Positions 1-11,321 of a stretch of 64,000 nucleotides of DNA are shown piece after piece (within the stretch, counting starts at the first letter, position 1; the number at the start of each line of letters is the position of its first letter). Made by a program: the position numbers and the translations under genes. Under the pieces are notes generated by a model, which was given only the letters and a program-made list of their open reading frames with translations, had not been told where the DNA came from and did not search any database. The stretch lies in the NCBI GenBank assembly GCA_003952965.2, contig CM025849.1:6545947-6609946 (forward strand), in the 5' to 3' direction. The DNA comes from Morella rubra. Lineage: Eukaryota > Streptophyta > Magnoliopsida > Fagales > Myricaceae.

Positions 1-682
1 AATTTTGTCCTCGGGATTTTATAGAGCATAAAAAGATTCATTTGAGATACCAACTGCAGCACTTTAAGCTTGATGTGCATCACCATCCTGAATTGAAATG
101 TTTGCCTACCGTTTTTGAGTTTTGTCAAAAGTTAGCTAAAACAAAAAAGTCAAATATCTACTATTTAATGATTAAAAAAATATATACTATTTAATTAACA
201 AATTAATTCATCTTATGTTGACTCTTCCATTGTCAATAACGATTATAGAGTATACTTTTTTAGTTATGAATGTTATCAAAACAAGAAATATAGAAGATGA
301 ATTCCTTGCAGATTCTTCAGTTATTTACGTTGAGAAAGAAATTGGTACAACTTTTAACACTAAAATATTTATAAAGGACTTCTATTCTCAAAAACATGGT
401 CGAGCTCAGTTGTGATAGGAGATTCATAGGTTTCGTTTGTTTGGCTTTTTGATGTATCTAAATTGAAGTTGTTATAAAATATTTTAGGTACTTTTCTTTT
501 GTTATGAGTTAAAATTCATATATGAAATTATATTTTTTATTTTATTTAAATAATCATATTAAATTAGTTCAGCTGCCAAAGGAAATATCCTGGCTCCGCC
601 GCGGCTGAAGATTACTATAGGTGCACCGTACACTTGAAAAAATAGCCTAGTACTGATGCACGCCTTGGAGAAGTGTAGAGGC
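1..682. other. Flank left of the tandem duplication, no gene seen
   Basis: AT-rich sequence with only short chance reading frames. From about 565 to 680 there is a GC-richer stretch (gaaatatcctggctccgcc) of a kind often found in plant retroelement debris. This segment has no counterpart before unit 2, so the left edge of the duplicated block is near 683. Confidence 0.5.
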
Positions 683-867
683 CAAGCAAAGAACCCTTTT
701 TTGGCCGGGTAAACAAGGAACTCCTTCCTTGACGGCTTGAAGAATATTAGAAGTCCCATAATTTAACAACACAACCCCCCAAAGCAATCGAAAAGGAATA
801 ATCCTCCGAGTAGCCCAGAAAAAAAATGTATAAAAGGGACACAGAACCGACATCTTTTTCCCATTCA

Positions 868-875
868 GAACGTTC
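868..875 (+). promoter_or_regulatory. Possible minimal heat-shock element
   Basis: GAACGTTC is a nGAAnnTTCn inverted pair 49 bp before the first ATG of the short RTM2-like gene, preceded by TTC one base away. Heat-shock factors usually need three or more GAA/TTC pentamers, so this may be chance or may lie in the 5' UTR. It is conserved in unit 2. Confidence 0.25.
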
Positions 876-923
876 GATCTGCAGATACAATCAAAGAAGT
901 CGATTGCAAATTAAGCAGCGGAA

Positions 924-1797
924 ATGTCTACGAGGCAACATCCCCGGGAACTCAGTACTGCCTCCTTCCTACAATCAGAGAACTCGATTGTATATGAGGA
1001 GTTCCAGCCAAATATAGAAGGAAAGGAAGAAGAAGCACCTTACGTTGCATTATTTCGTTTTCCAGCTGGTAACATATCTATCTTATTCAAAATTTGTTTG
1101 CTTTCTTCCTTTTTGTACGATATTTTGTATGCACTCACGCAATTTTCTAAGGTATATTATATCCAGTTCCATCTGGGCCCTGGCCCCAGGCGCGGCTTAA
1201 CTCTTAAGGGTAGGCTGCCTAAGGCCTCAACTCACGATAAGCCGCTCCTGTCTGGCCCCGAGAAACTTTCCATATATCTGTATGACTTTGATTTTGTGGC
1301 TTCTGTTCTTCTTTTTGGCTGGTTCTATGAGTGGTGTTAGTATATATATATATAGCAAGTTTGCACTTGAAACCATTTGCCTGATCATATATAGAGGCCT
1401 AAATGATCAAAGTTGAAATGGGCAACTGTAGGTACGTACATCAGTAATGCTCCTTCAACCGGCCTTTGCCTTTTCAGGTTTTGTAAAGGAGCAAGTAAGA
1501 ATCATATATTTCAACCCTACTCGTAGGATAAGGATTCAGGGAGAGCGAACACTTGAAGACAATAGAAAGAGCCAATTCGACGCATCGCTTTTAGTTCCAG
1601 AAAATTGTGACACGGAAAAAATGCAAGCCAACATTGAACAGGGAAATCTCACTATTACAATGCCCATAAAGACTGCGCTGGATTCTGCTAAGCAGAAAGC
1701 TGTGAAGAATCTGGCCAGGAGGCAGATGCTGGTAAATGTGGGTGCAGCAGGTCTCGTGATAGGGGCAATTGGAGCATATGTCTACTACTATAAATAG
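924..1797 (+). CDS. Short RTM2-like HSP20-domain protein, copy 1
   Basis: Two exons, 924-1068 and 1478-1797, joined by a phase-1 intron (GT at 1069, AG at 1476-1477), give 154 aa. Residues about 23-110 form an alpha-crystallin/HSP20 domain, with RIQGERTLEDN and the C-terminal strand GNLTITMP visible. A basic linker (residues about 113-132) is followed by a C-terminal hydrophobic helix (VGAAGLVIGAIGAYVYYYK). HSP20 domain plus tail anchor is the layout of Arabidopsis RTM2, a phloem-associated small-HSP-like protein that restricts long-distance movement of a potyvirus. RTM2 does not behave as a classical heat-induced chaperone. The 409-bp intron holds a GC-rich patch at about 1167-1260 that looks like repeat debris. 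The family call is firm; antiviral function is inference. Confidence 0.85.
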
Positions 1798-2696
1798 CCA
1801 TCGCTTCGATCCGGACAAGCCGAAGAGTACTAGTTGTTACATGGTACTTTGTTTTCATATGGATATGCACGTTTGTATTTGTAGTTAGGCACATTTGCAT
1901 GTAAAGTCCCTATAGTATTAAAAACCTACAAATGAGCCTCTGATGTAAGAAAAATTAACCTCAAATAGCTCCATGACGTCGAGGTTATTCCATTAAAAAC
2001 AGACCCCTCCCTACACTCTCTTCTCGAACGTTAACTGTGGCTTATTTGTAACTTGATTGTACAAATGAATCTATTTTTAACTGAATATCGGCCTCATCGC
2101 GCACCTATTTATCATTTTTCATTTTTTCTTACCTCAAGAGCGCGCTTATTTACAATTTTCCAATACCACAGAACGTTATGTGCAATTACGCCTTCTAATT
2201 ATAACACTTAATAAGAAGGATCGGTTCAAAATGTTACTTATCTAATCTTGTTAGCAATTATGATCCTCCATATTTTTTATTCAGCTTATTACTGCAGGCC
2301 ACAGATGGTTAATTGGGTTCATATTGTATAGCTTTTTAAACTATAAAAGATTTGATTCTGGAAAAGGGTTTGGGTCAACTAGTTGTTAATAGCATAAGGA
2401 CCTAATATATATGCTATAAACAATTTTTTCCCTTCTTGGCTACGGGAGTTCAGAATTTCAGAATTTAATGATTTTCTTTGCCATACAATGTCACTTGCCC
2501 GCACTGCAAGAAATATGGCCGATAACATTGATAAAGTACGTCTTCCAAAGTATAGAAAGTCGTCAATGAATACATATAGAGATGATGGCCTGTGGTCAAG
2601 AGGTTCTCATTCGTGACTAAAAGTATTACCTCCCACAAAATATAATTGTCACTAGAACAACCTTATTACTACTAAAAAAAATTGTGTTGGTAAATA
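1798..2696. other. 3' flank of short RTM2-like gene, no gene seen
   Basis: AT-rich sequence shared with unit 2 (13138-14037). The stretch from about 2329 to 2500 recurs a third time, more diverged, in the spacer at about 11351-11520. It is therefore a local repeat older than the duplication. Confidence 0.6.
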
Positions 2697-2712
2697 ACTT
2701 ATATTTTGGTCC

Positions 2713-3507
2713 TTTTTTTTTTTTTTTTTTTTTTTTCATCCACCATTACCTTTATTCAAAACAACACCAAAACATCAAAGCTATGGGGGTCAGTCGCACC
2801 ATAAACCCAATACAACTCAAGAAAATGCTCAAACACAGCAGGGTAGCCTTTGGTTAAAAACGTAGAGGCAGCTCATCTAGCAAAATGGTGCACTTCCTCA
2901 TTAGCACCTCAAAGGACAAAATTAAAAGAGCAAAAACTGAAATCATTAGCTAACTCGACAATCTCAGCAATCCTATCATGGCACCTCCAATTCCTTCTTT
3001 CAGGAAAATGCTTGATGGCCTCAATCGCACATAGATCTAGAGTCTCCCTCAACCACAATCTGTTTGAACCCAAGCCGAGATGCCTCCTCCAAACCAACCT
3101 GAACAGCTCTGATTTCCCTTTCCTCTGAATCCTCCACTCGAAATTTGCTCAGTCTTGCACCAACCACACGACTTACATGATTCTTAATAACCCCCACCCT
3201 AACAGCAAAATCATCCCAAATTACAACATCAATTTACCTTGTATTGGCCCAGTATTGGAGCTTTCCATCTAGCAACAATAGCCACTTCCTTCTTCTTAGT
3301 CCAACCAGACACATGCTCACCAAATACACGCAAAATCATAGTCACTAGCTTCATTATATCAAGAACCACTCCATTATGCACTATCTGATTTCTCATCCAC
3401 CAAATAAGATCCCATGTAATCAAAGCAAAAAGCTGAAATCAATGATAGTCTTCGACAGGTAAATCATTAAGAGAGGAAAGGTCAATAATAGTTGTGACCC
3501 ATGAAGT
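2713..3507 (-). mobile_element. 5'-truncated LINE (RNase H end), unit 1
   Basis: A minus-strand insertion whose poly(A) tail appears as a T run from 2713. It is flanked by 16-bp target-site duplications ACTTATATTTTGGTCC at 2697-2712 and 3508-3523. Minus-strand peptides match the end of plant L1-type polyproteins: RWKAPILGQYKVN (about 3229-3270) is the entry to the RNase H domain, and AIEAIKHFPERRNWRCHDR (about 2960-3020) is internal to it. A small rearrangement near 3033, relative to unit 2, breaks the frame. Only the 3' 0.8 kb was copied, so it cannot move on its own. Confidence 0.9.
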
Positions 3508-3580
3508 ACTTATATTTTGGTCCTTAATTTGTTTGATCATATGCTATTTTTGTCTTTAAAAATCTTTTAAATAACCAAAC

Positions 3581-4085
3581 TGTAACGACTCAAACTTTGC
3601 TTGGCAATATATTGTCTGCTTTGTGCCGAAACCCGCACAATCTTGTTTCTCTAGGCTCCAAGCTTAGAAAAAAGGTCTTTTGCAAAGTAAATCTAAGGTC
3701 CTACACTATAAATACTAAGAACTTCTCCCTCCCGAGCAATGTAGGATCCTATTCAGTTGGTTAGAGCGTTGTACTTATAACGCGATAGTCACAAGTTTAA
3801 GATATGCATGGAGAATGAGAACTTGGTGAATGGGATATCACATTATCTGGGAGGAAAAGTTCCTGATGTTCATAAGATAGGACCTTGGACTTACTTTGCA
3901 AGAGACATTTTTTGGGCTTTGAGCCTAAAGGAACAAAACCATGCGGATTTCAATCCAAAGTGGACAATTACTTAAGAAGCAAATTAGTCAGAGTTGTTAT
4001 ACAAACCTTGTTGTAGCTATGACTTGTTGGAACGAATGGAGTTTGACACAACGAGCAGGTAGATATATATATGAGAGTCGTTACA
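3581..4085. repeat. Foldback element with tRNA-like centre, unit 1
   Basis: The left arm (about 3581-3737) and right arm (about 3845-4003) are imperfect reverse complements of each other. The ends are TGTAACGACTC at 3581 and GAGTCGTTACA ending at 4085. The right boundary lies in an imperfect 85-bp direct duplication (about 3991-4140). The roughly 105-bp loop contains 'cagttggttagagcgttgtac...ataacgcgatagtcac', which resembles the D-arm and anticodon region of a tRNA-Ile(UAU) type. A left-arm copy recurs at about 5397-5490, and arm and loop fragments lie in the spacer (about 11575-12005), so this is a repeat family. Confidence 0.7.
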
Positions 4086-5396
4086 GAAACCTTGTTGTAG
4101 CTACGATTTGTGGGCAATGAATGGAGTTTGTGAAATAGCCCGAATCGTGAAGGCTTCTAGTGCTGTCTTATAGTAATAACAGTACCACTGTTAAATTTAG
4201 GTTAAGGTCAGTAGAAGGATTGTTAAAGAAAAAATATTCTACGTACTAAACATAATCAAGACATTTTATTCATGCCTTTATAACACAAAAGAGTATCAGT
4301 TCAATCGTCTATGTACAAACTACAAAACATGACAGAAGTTTACTACATAATTACAAATTAACTACACAAGTTTTGATCTTAAAGTCTCTTACTCTTCTTC
4401 CTCATATGCTGGTGACATTAAAGTCATGAGACCCTTACCGAATCCATTTGTCGATACTTTCTACAATGATGTTTAGGTTCTTAGTAACCTAGACTCGTAC
4501 GACCAGCTTTAAGATTAAGACCACATGCATGAGACAAGGTATTAATAAACTCCTTAGATACATCCTGTATCTCTGCTAAAACAATTTAACAAACAACGGT
4601 GAGTCCAAATGACTCAATAAAACCAATGGTTAGTACAACATGAAGCAGATAACATAAATAAGGCATTGAAGAAACTAGTTCATCAATCCAACAACATAAC
4701 GAAAGATGAAAGAAAGGAATAGAGTTAGAATAAATATAATCTTTCCAAATTTCAACCACCACCCTCAAGCATCACTCCCAGAGTGAAATATGCGTCCTTT
4801 CTTATAACTGTTTCACGTACATGCATAACTACTCCCGGACCCTGCTTAATCCACTAAAGTAACTATAGCTAGGATGCCACAATTTATGGTCAACATTCTC
4901 ATGTGCACAGTACTATCACGACTTCAAATCACCAGTTAAGTATGCATATCTCATGTCAATGCCGAGCATTACGTGATATGTCATACATTAACCATTAAAC
5001 TTCTCTTGGAAATTATATTTTTCAACATAGAAAACAATTGACATTTTTAAAAGAAAAAGATAGGTATTTTGAAGAAAATAACACCTCGATTCAAAGTTAA
5101 TATCCGATTAACCTCCATTTAGAAATTATGAATATTTTGACATAACCAAAATGACATAGAGTTTAAAATAACAAAGAACCTTTCAAAGAATATTTCCAAC
5201 CATTGAAAACATAGAAAGTCGTCGATAAATACATATAGAGATGATGGCCTGTGGTCAAGAGGTTGGTTGAGAAAACCTTCTGACTAAAAGTATTACCTAC
5301 CACAAAATATAATTGTCACTAGAACAACCTTATTACAACTCAAAGAAATCTGTTGGTAAATAACTTATACTTTAGTCCTTAATCTGTTGGTAAACA
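4086..5396. other. Intergenic DNA with possible minus-strand exon relics
   Basis: No convincing gene. On the minus strand three short blocks look exon-like: about 4761-4808 (VIRKDAYFTLGVMLEG), 4504-4572 (EIQDVSKEFINTLSHACGL), bounded by 'tttagcag' and a GT, and 4389-4460 (KVSTNGFGKGLMTLMSPAY, then four E and a stop). The phase of the last pair does not join cleanly. Unit 2 (about 15720-16140) carries substitutions in all three. I do not recognise the family; it could be a decayed gene or chance. Confidence 0.25.
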
Positions 5397-5797
5397 ACTC
5401 TGACTTTGCTTGGTAAGATATTATCCACTTTGGGCCGAAACTCGAACAGTTTTGTTTCTCTAGGCTTAAAGCCTATAAAAAAAATGTCTCTTGCACAAGC
5501 AAATGTTGGCTTCTCTGGCTACTTGTTGGCCTTACTGGCTCCCTTGTGGCTTTGTTGCGTCGCCTCTAGTCTGTCGATCTCATATACTAGCACCTAAGTG
5601 GTTTCGATAGTTATAATCTATCGTTTCTTGCCACCCCGCTCTCTGCTTAGCATGGAGCATTTGTGATTCTGTCGATCATTTTGGATCTTGCTAAACTTTC
5701 TTTACAACCTAGATCTACTTGATTTATAATTTCTTGATCTTTATTGTATCTTGTACGGTAGATTCCGTTGCAATGAAACCATTTAAAAAAAAACACA
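5397..5797 (+). mobile_element. Retroelement 3' remnant fused to a foldback arm
   Basis: It starts with a copy of the left arm of the foldback family (actttgcttggtaagatatt, about 5402). At about 5497 it switches to a different sequence that ends 'tgcaatgaaaccattt' followed by an A-rich stretch at 5786-5797, as in the 3' end of a non-LTR element. The same structure occurs in unit 2 (about 16750-17150). The superfamily is uncertain. Confidence 0.45.
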
Positions 5798-6211
5798 CAC
5801 ATCAGTTGATGACCAACTTTCTTAATTTCTGCAAAAGGCTACACGTTGAATGAATAACCTATTCTGATCATGCATGTCTTAGAAAAGTATCCAGAATATA
5901 ACAAAGAAACGTTTTCCGTTCGTTTGCAGAAGAAGTTATCGATCAATTGAAGCCCATTAAACTTGACAACCCAAAGCAATCGAAAAGGAATCGTCTGCAT
6001 GCGCCCAGAAAACATCTCAAAACCAATGCAATAAAAAAGGAATATATAGATTAGTCTCATCGATGGGAACACGCAAACCCAACATCCAATATTAAGAAAA
6101 GCATCTATAAAATGGACACATATATATATATATAACCGGCAAGTTTTTCACGTCGTCCAATACGTTTGATCTGCAGATACCACCAAAGAACTCGACTGCG
6201 AAGCCGCAGAA

Positions 6212-7688
6212 ATGCCTTTGAGCCACATTTTTCCGCGGAGGTCGACGTCGACCCATCCCATATTGGATGAGAATCTCCAGCCACAGTTTGAACGAATGAA
6301 GGAGCGGCAGCTGACACTATCTTAATTCATCTTCCAACAGGCAACGTAACTTATTACTCATGATCTAGTTCATCTAGTTGCCTCTGTGGATTTGAGTTTT
6401 TGTTTTTTTCTTTTTCTAAAGAAGTACTTATTCGCTTCATTTTTTTTCTTTTTTCTTTTACAATTTTGCATGAATTATTCATGAAGTATATGTTTGACCA
6501 TGCTTTTACGTAGTCATAGTCGCTGAAAGGGAGGGGATGACCAGGAAGATCTTGCAAGGCTGATGGGTGCATGTGATCCCTATTCTTACACCAAGACATG
6601 ATTTTTAAAATGAAAATGCTATGAAAAATGACTTTTTTCTGGGAGGGATACCTATCAAATATAGGATCAATCTTGACTGAGGTAGTGTAATTACATGTGA
6701 CTTTAATAATACGAAAAAATACACTTTTCGCCTTTGGATTATTGAGATTTTGACACTTTGCACCCCCTACCGTTAATTTAGATTGAAATTGCTATTTTTT
6801 TCAGTGAAATAACAAATTTACCCCTATACAAAATATAATTATAAAAAATTATGAGGGTAAAATCGTCATTTCACTTAAACAAAATAGTAATTTCCGTTCA
6901 AATTAACAGTAGAGGGTGCAAAGTGTAAACGTTAGTAGTTGATGGGCGAAATGTAACGAAATTTATAATTTTGATTGAAAATATAAGAACCTCAATAGTT
7001 TAAGAGGCGAAAAGTGTATTTAACCCTTAATAATATGTAGCGGCTTAGTCTTTTTTTTTTTTGGTGGTTCTCTATAACTTGTGTTAGTGTATATATAGAA
7101 AGTTTGTGCTAGAAAGCATTTGCCTCAAAGGCCTTAGGATCAAATTAGTTGAAATGACCAAATTTGCGTATCGATCCACTCTTTCAACCCTTTCCCTTTT
7201 CAGGTTTTGTGAAGGAGCGAATAAAGATCACATACGTGAAACCTGCAATAAAGGTTCAGGGAGAGAGAACTCTTGAAAACAATAAATGGAGCCCATACAC
7301 CAAAACTTTTTTAGTTCCAGAAAACTGTGACGCAGATAAAATTCAAAGCAAGTTTCAACAGGGAGTTCTCACCATTACAATGCCCAAAAAGATCGTGAAA
7401 CAAGTTGGAACGTCCGCGCCTGAAAATCCCAAAGCAACTTCTACTCTAGTTGTAACGTTGGCGCGGCCCGAAGATCCCGGAGCAACTTATACTGCCGTAG
7501 AGACAGAGTACGAAATAAGACGAAGGGTTGTAGAGATTGGTCAGTCTTGGGACCTTCTGGAAGCCACCCCAAAATCCAAGACGCTGAATGAAGAGGAGAG
7601 GCAGATGCTGGTAAATGTGGGTGCAGCAGTTCTCGTGACAGTTGCAATTGGAGCATGTTTCTACTTTAGCCATCGCTCATCTGGCTGA
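6212..7688 (+). pseudogene. Long RTM2-like gene, unit 1 copy, broken
   Basis: Paralogue of the intact gene at 17557-19034. Exon 1 would be 6212-6340 and exon 2 is 7204-7688. Two lesions hit exon 1. One A is missing near 6295 (gaacgaatgaag against gaacgaaatgaag), which shifts the frame to a stop at about 6326. The intron donor reads GC (6341-6342) where unit 2 has GT. Exon 2 remains fully open and still encodes the HSP20 C-terminal strand (GVLTITMPKK), the proline-rich linker and the tail anchor. An alternative start inside exon 2 or its intron could give a truncated protein, but a normal product is unlikely. GC donors can splice at low efficiency, so the frameshift is the stronger evidence. 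Confidence 0.85.
6717..7021. mobile_element. Palindromic MITE in intron of long RTM2-like gene, unit 1
   Basis: Terminal inverted repeats of 16 bp, AAATACACTTTTCGCC at the left and its reverse complement ending at 7021. Inner inverted homology is also visible (cactttgcaccccct against agagggtgcaaagtgt). There is no coding capacity. Target-site duplication is unclear; TTAATAATA-like sequence lies on both sides. Counterpart in unit 2 at about 18062-18365. Confidence 0.7.
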
Positions 7689-8330
7689 TCTGGACAAGCC
7701 AAAGACTAGTTGTTGTTATAGTTCCTTCCGTATGTAAATGCAAGCTTGGATTTGTGATTATAACACGTAGGAAGGCAATGCTTTGGAAACAAGCGAATAG
7801 GATTACACCCATAATACTAATTGGTTTATTCGAAATTAATGTCAATAAAGATTTCTGTTATTCACTGCTCATTTATTTTTAACTATATTGGATTTAGACA
7901 TTAAATTTAGAGTTAAATACATTTTGCACCCTGTAATTATGGAGGTCTTGACGCTTTGCACCTCAATCTATTATTTTTGTTATATCGCACCAATTATTTT
8001 AGACATTTTGCACCTCTTTTAAAAATTTCAATTAATTTGGATGGAAAATAATTTGTTAACGTGTAAATTGATAATTTTGTCCCATATTGTTTTTTACGGT
8101 AACTATTTTGTGAGAGGAAATTGTATTTTAAAGACCAAAAAATAAATTTCCAAAATTTTTTAACTGAGGGTGTAATTGTGAGTTGTATTTATCTCTTAAA
8201 TTTGAGTAAGGAAAGCCCAAAACAGAACAGAGGTTTCAAGAAAAGATAGGATTTTGATTGTAAAAACAATTGCAAATCATAGACAATCACGACCTAAAAA
8301 GACTAATATCATCCAAGACTGGAAGAATTA
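7689..8330. other. 3' flank of long RTM2-like pseudogene
   Basis: No gene. From about 7911 to 8200 there is a second repeat whose left edge (ttaaatacattttgcaccc) resembles the MITE at 6717 and whose right edge (gagggtgtaattgtgagttg) is a weak inverted match. It is probably an old MITE. Confidence 0.4.
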
Positions 8331-8552
8331 GGGCATGTTCGTTTTGAGAAAATTTTAAGGATTTAAATATGGTGTGAATATTTAGATAATATTTGAGTTT
8401 TATTAGCATGCATGTAGAGGTTGTTGAGTTGTATTGATGTTTGTAAAAAAGAAAATATTGAGTTGTATTGTATGCTATAGAAATAATGTTAGGATTGTAA
8501 GTTTAGAAAGTTAAATTCAAATTCTAAATTTTTGAGCTAAACGAACATGCCC
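8331..8552. mobile_element. PIF/Harbinger-type MITE, unit 1
   Basis: 222 bp with ends GGGCATGTTCGTTT and its near reverse complement (aaacgaacatgccc), flanked on both sides by TTA. A 3-bp TTA/TAA duplication with short inverted repeats is typical of Tourist-like elements. Unit 2 carries the same insertion at 19714-19935. Confidence 0.75.
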
Positions 8553-9759
8553 TTACTTTTAAAGTAGCCACAGTACAGCTCAATGGGTTTCAGGGCCTGA
8601 CTTTTAGAGACACTAGAGGCACTTCAGAACTTCACTCGTTTAAAATGCAATGTCAGAAGCACTCATTATTCATGATGGAATTGCAACGCTTGCTGCATTC
8701 TGGCTAAACCAAAATAAGCATGCCTAGAACAAGGCAATGCCCTCGCTGGGAAGGCCATTCGATTTGAAGATGATTACTAATTGAAACTTCTAAGGAGAAC
8801 CTCCTTTAAAGCAAAAATTCTAACCGGGACTCCTCAAGCCAATGCCTCGAAAATTATCAACCCATTTCATCCAACTCCATCATCGATTCAGGCCTCCATG
8901 AACCAAGTCATTTTTGTCGCAATGGAGTAAATAGTGTGTTCAATGCTGCAGCAGGTTGCAAGCCATTGTCGGAAAAATGATACTGTCTGTCAAGCTTTTT
9001 GCCCCAGTTTTGCTAAAACTCCAGCCAGAGCTGAAAGGTACAAATTCACGTGGATCTCAGTTTGTTTACTATATGTTGATTGACTGACTGCCATTTTCAT
9101 AGACAGCTTCAGGTAACAGGCCACCATCTATGAAGCTTGCCAAAAATCAGACCAGCATAGACATCTTTCATTGATCTTCTGTTGGATTCTACAGCAGAGC
9201 TCAATATAGTTGAAATGACCAATATGAAAGCTAAAAAGATTTTTACGCTTGATACCATCAAAGGAAGGCATAATGTAATGTCGATTGCAGCCACTGTACC
9301 TACTTATTAGGTTTGCAATTCACCATCCTTATGTTCTGTCTCTCAGTGAAGTTCTCATGAGGATCAGGGAGAAGAGGAGAGGGATACCAAAAGAAAAGTC
9401 TGTTGGCTGAAACCAAACCAAGCTGATAAGCCAAACTAGCATCTGGCAAGCCAGAGAGCCTCTCTCTCTTAAGTATACTTAACCCAATAGGTTGAATCTC
9501 TGTAATCTTTTGCTTTATCATTGCTCATCCCAGCTTTGATATTTCACTGCCAAAACTAAGAGGTACCCAAACTCTTCTCATTCATCATCTACCTATAACA
9601 GTAACTTGATGGGATATGAACCCCCAGAAAATACACAACATTTACCAGGCTAACTATAAAATAAAATAAAATAAAAACTAAGCCTCTAAGTTGCCTAACC
9701 AGGACAAGAGAACTAAGAAGCACACATAAAAAATATCTAATACTTACAATCTAATCTTA
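8553..9759 (-). other. Region 3' of the RBL fragment, unit 1
   Basis: Nearly identical to 19936-21142 and lies 3' of the RBL stop codon. It probably contains 3' UTR. A 73-codon minus-strand frame at 9300-9521 is identical in both units, but it has no recognisable domain and is explained by the recent duplication. Confidence 0.5.
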
Positions 9760-11321
9760 CTAATCAGAAACCTCATCCCCAATAAAACCATTACCGTTAT
9801 CCTGATCAATCACAGATTTATTTTTGACTTTTGACAATCTACCAGAAGATTTCAAGGGTTTCTTGACCTTCTCTGCCTGCAATTCCAACCCCTTCTCAGA
9901 AGGTTTCCGCTTTCTTTTCAAACGTGCTCCTCCTGCATCCTCTGCAGCAGAATTATCTATAACCGCATGAGTCAGTGCCTCATTTAAAGAAGTCTTAAAC
10001 AGAACACTGAGGACATAATTAATCTTAAGGGGCTTGGGAAGATATTGCATTCTATGTACAAGCATAGGAAATTAAGTGCATTTTGGTTTCTCAAACTTTA
10101 TTTGCTTCTTTTTTCCTCCACCATACTCTGTCTATATCCCTCTGGAAAATTCAGAGAAATGATCTTGCAATTATATTCTAGTGTAATGATGGCATCTCCA
10201 CAATTCCCAAGCAAAATTAATCCAATTTGATGTCCACCTCAACATTTTTATACCGATAACAGTTCAATTATTGCATTATTTAGCATGATTCTTGTCTTAC
10301 CATTTTTGTTCTCTCTTGACCTTTTTTTTTTTTTTTTTTTTTTCTTCTCTAAGCCTAAGGTTCTGTTCTAGGTCCTAACTATTATTCTTGCTTTCCTATT
10401 TCTTTTTCTGATAAGTAACGCTCAAATTACCTTCAGGTGGACTTGATGCATGGTTTGTTGCACATCCATTAGGTCCATCCTCTTCTGAAAGAGGGGATCC
10501 AGACTGATTACTATCCACCAACTTTGACGAACTTTCTACACACTTGTCTTGCTGCTCATGAACATCAGGAGAAGGAATAGCCGGTAAGAAGCACAGTTCT
10601 TCTTGGGACATATCTGAATCACTGAAAGCTGAATTCTTCTCAAAAGTCATTATATCAACTTCATCATCTTCATTCACGTCTGATTCTTTCACCTGTAAGC
10701 CACATAAACTTAGAAACCAAGACATTAAGAAATTATCAGCTCAGCCAGTCAAATGCCTACTCACCTTTTCGGTTTCAGGAACCAGATCAAATTCATCTTC
10801 TCGTTCTACATATTCCTCATTTTCCTCTAGCTCCTTGAAATCAGGTGCAAATGCACTCCAGTTCTCCGTATAATCCTTAGCCCAGATATAGACTAAGCCA
10901 GTCAAGGAAACAGAGACAACAACGGGGTGAACAGGATGCCATGCCAAGTCAATCAAGGCTTCCTTTGGACCTTCAAGGATTTTCACAAGATGACCAGCCC
11001 TATCCCATATGTAAATCTTGTGCTCTCCTTTGCTTGCAGAACCACCAATTACCCACTCACCATCGCCGCTAAAACAAGGAGCTTTCCAATGCATCTTAGT
11101 AATAGAATCTTGAAACTCCCGGAAAATTGTTAGGCACTTTGACCCAACAGACTTCAACTTCTCAACACCATCTAGCTCATTAAGGGTCTTGTCTAAGTCA
11201 TCAAGGGTTCCAAGCCCATCTTTTGAAAAGAGAAGGTTCTCATAGATCCTTATGGTCCGATCATTTGAGTTTGTAAGCAGATACTGCCCATTCCTGCTGA
11301 ATACTATGTTCTTGATCACAG
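9760..11321 (-). pseudogene. RBL: RBL fragment lacking its 5' part, unit 1
   Basis: Matches exons 5, 4 and the end of exon 3 of the complete RBL gene: about 9760-9941, 10431-10692 and 10765-11321. Exon 3 is cut after the codons for AVIKNIVF; upstream the sequence becomes spacer DNA. Missing are exons 1-2 and the first half of the WD40 region. The retained part keeps two WD-type repeats, the acidic region and the Lys/Arg-rich C-terminus, with frames open. A chance ATG in the spacer (11349) could start a 202-codon frame. This is a by-product of the duplication breakpoint. Any expression would need a new promoter. Confidence 0.9.

Larger units (their letters stand above)
683..11321. repeat. Tandem segmental duplication, unit 1 (10.6 kb)
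   Basis: Collinear with 12024-22696 at an offset of about 11341 on the left, rising to 11375 on the right because of small indels. Homology starts at 'caagcaaagaaccc' (683 and 12024). It ends inside RBL exon 3 after 'cttgatcacag' (11321 and 22696), where unit 1 switches to unrelated sequence. Both units contain the same LINE with the same target-site duplication and the same MITEs, so those insertions are older than the duplication. Confidence 0.93.

Noticed and set aside
924-1340. 138-codon single-exon protein from 924
   Set aside because: It reads through the intron donor at 1069. The spliced form matches the HSP20 family and all paralogues.
3730-3800. tRNA-like sequence as a real tRNA gene
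   Set aside because: There is no acceptor stem pairing, the T-arm is degenerate (acaagtttaagat), and the sequence differs between the units. It is treated as part of a foldback repeat.
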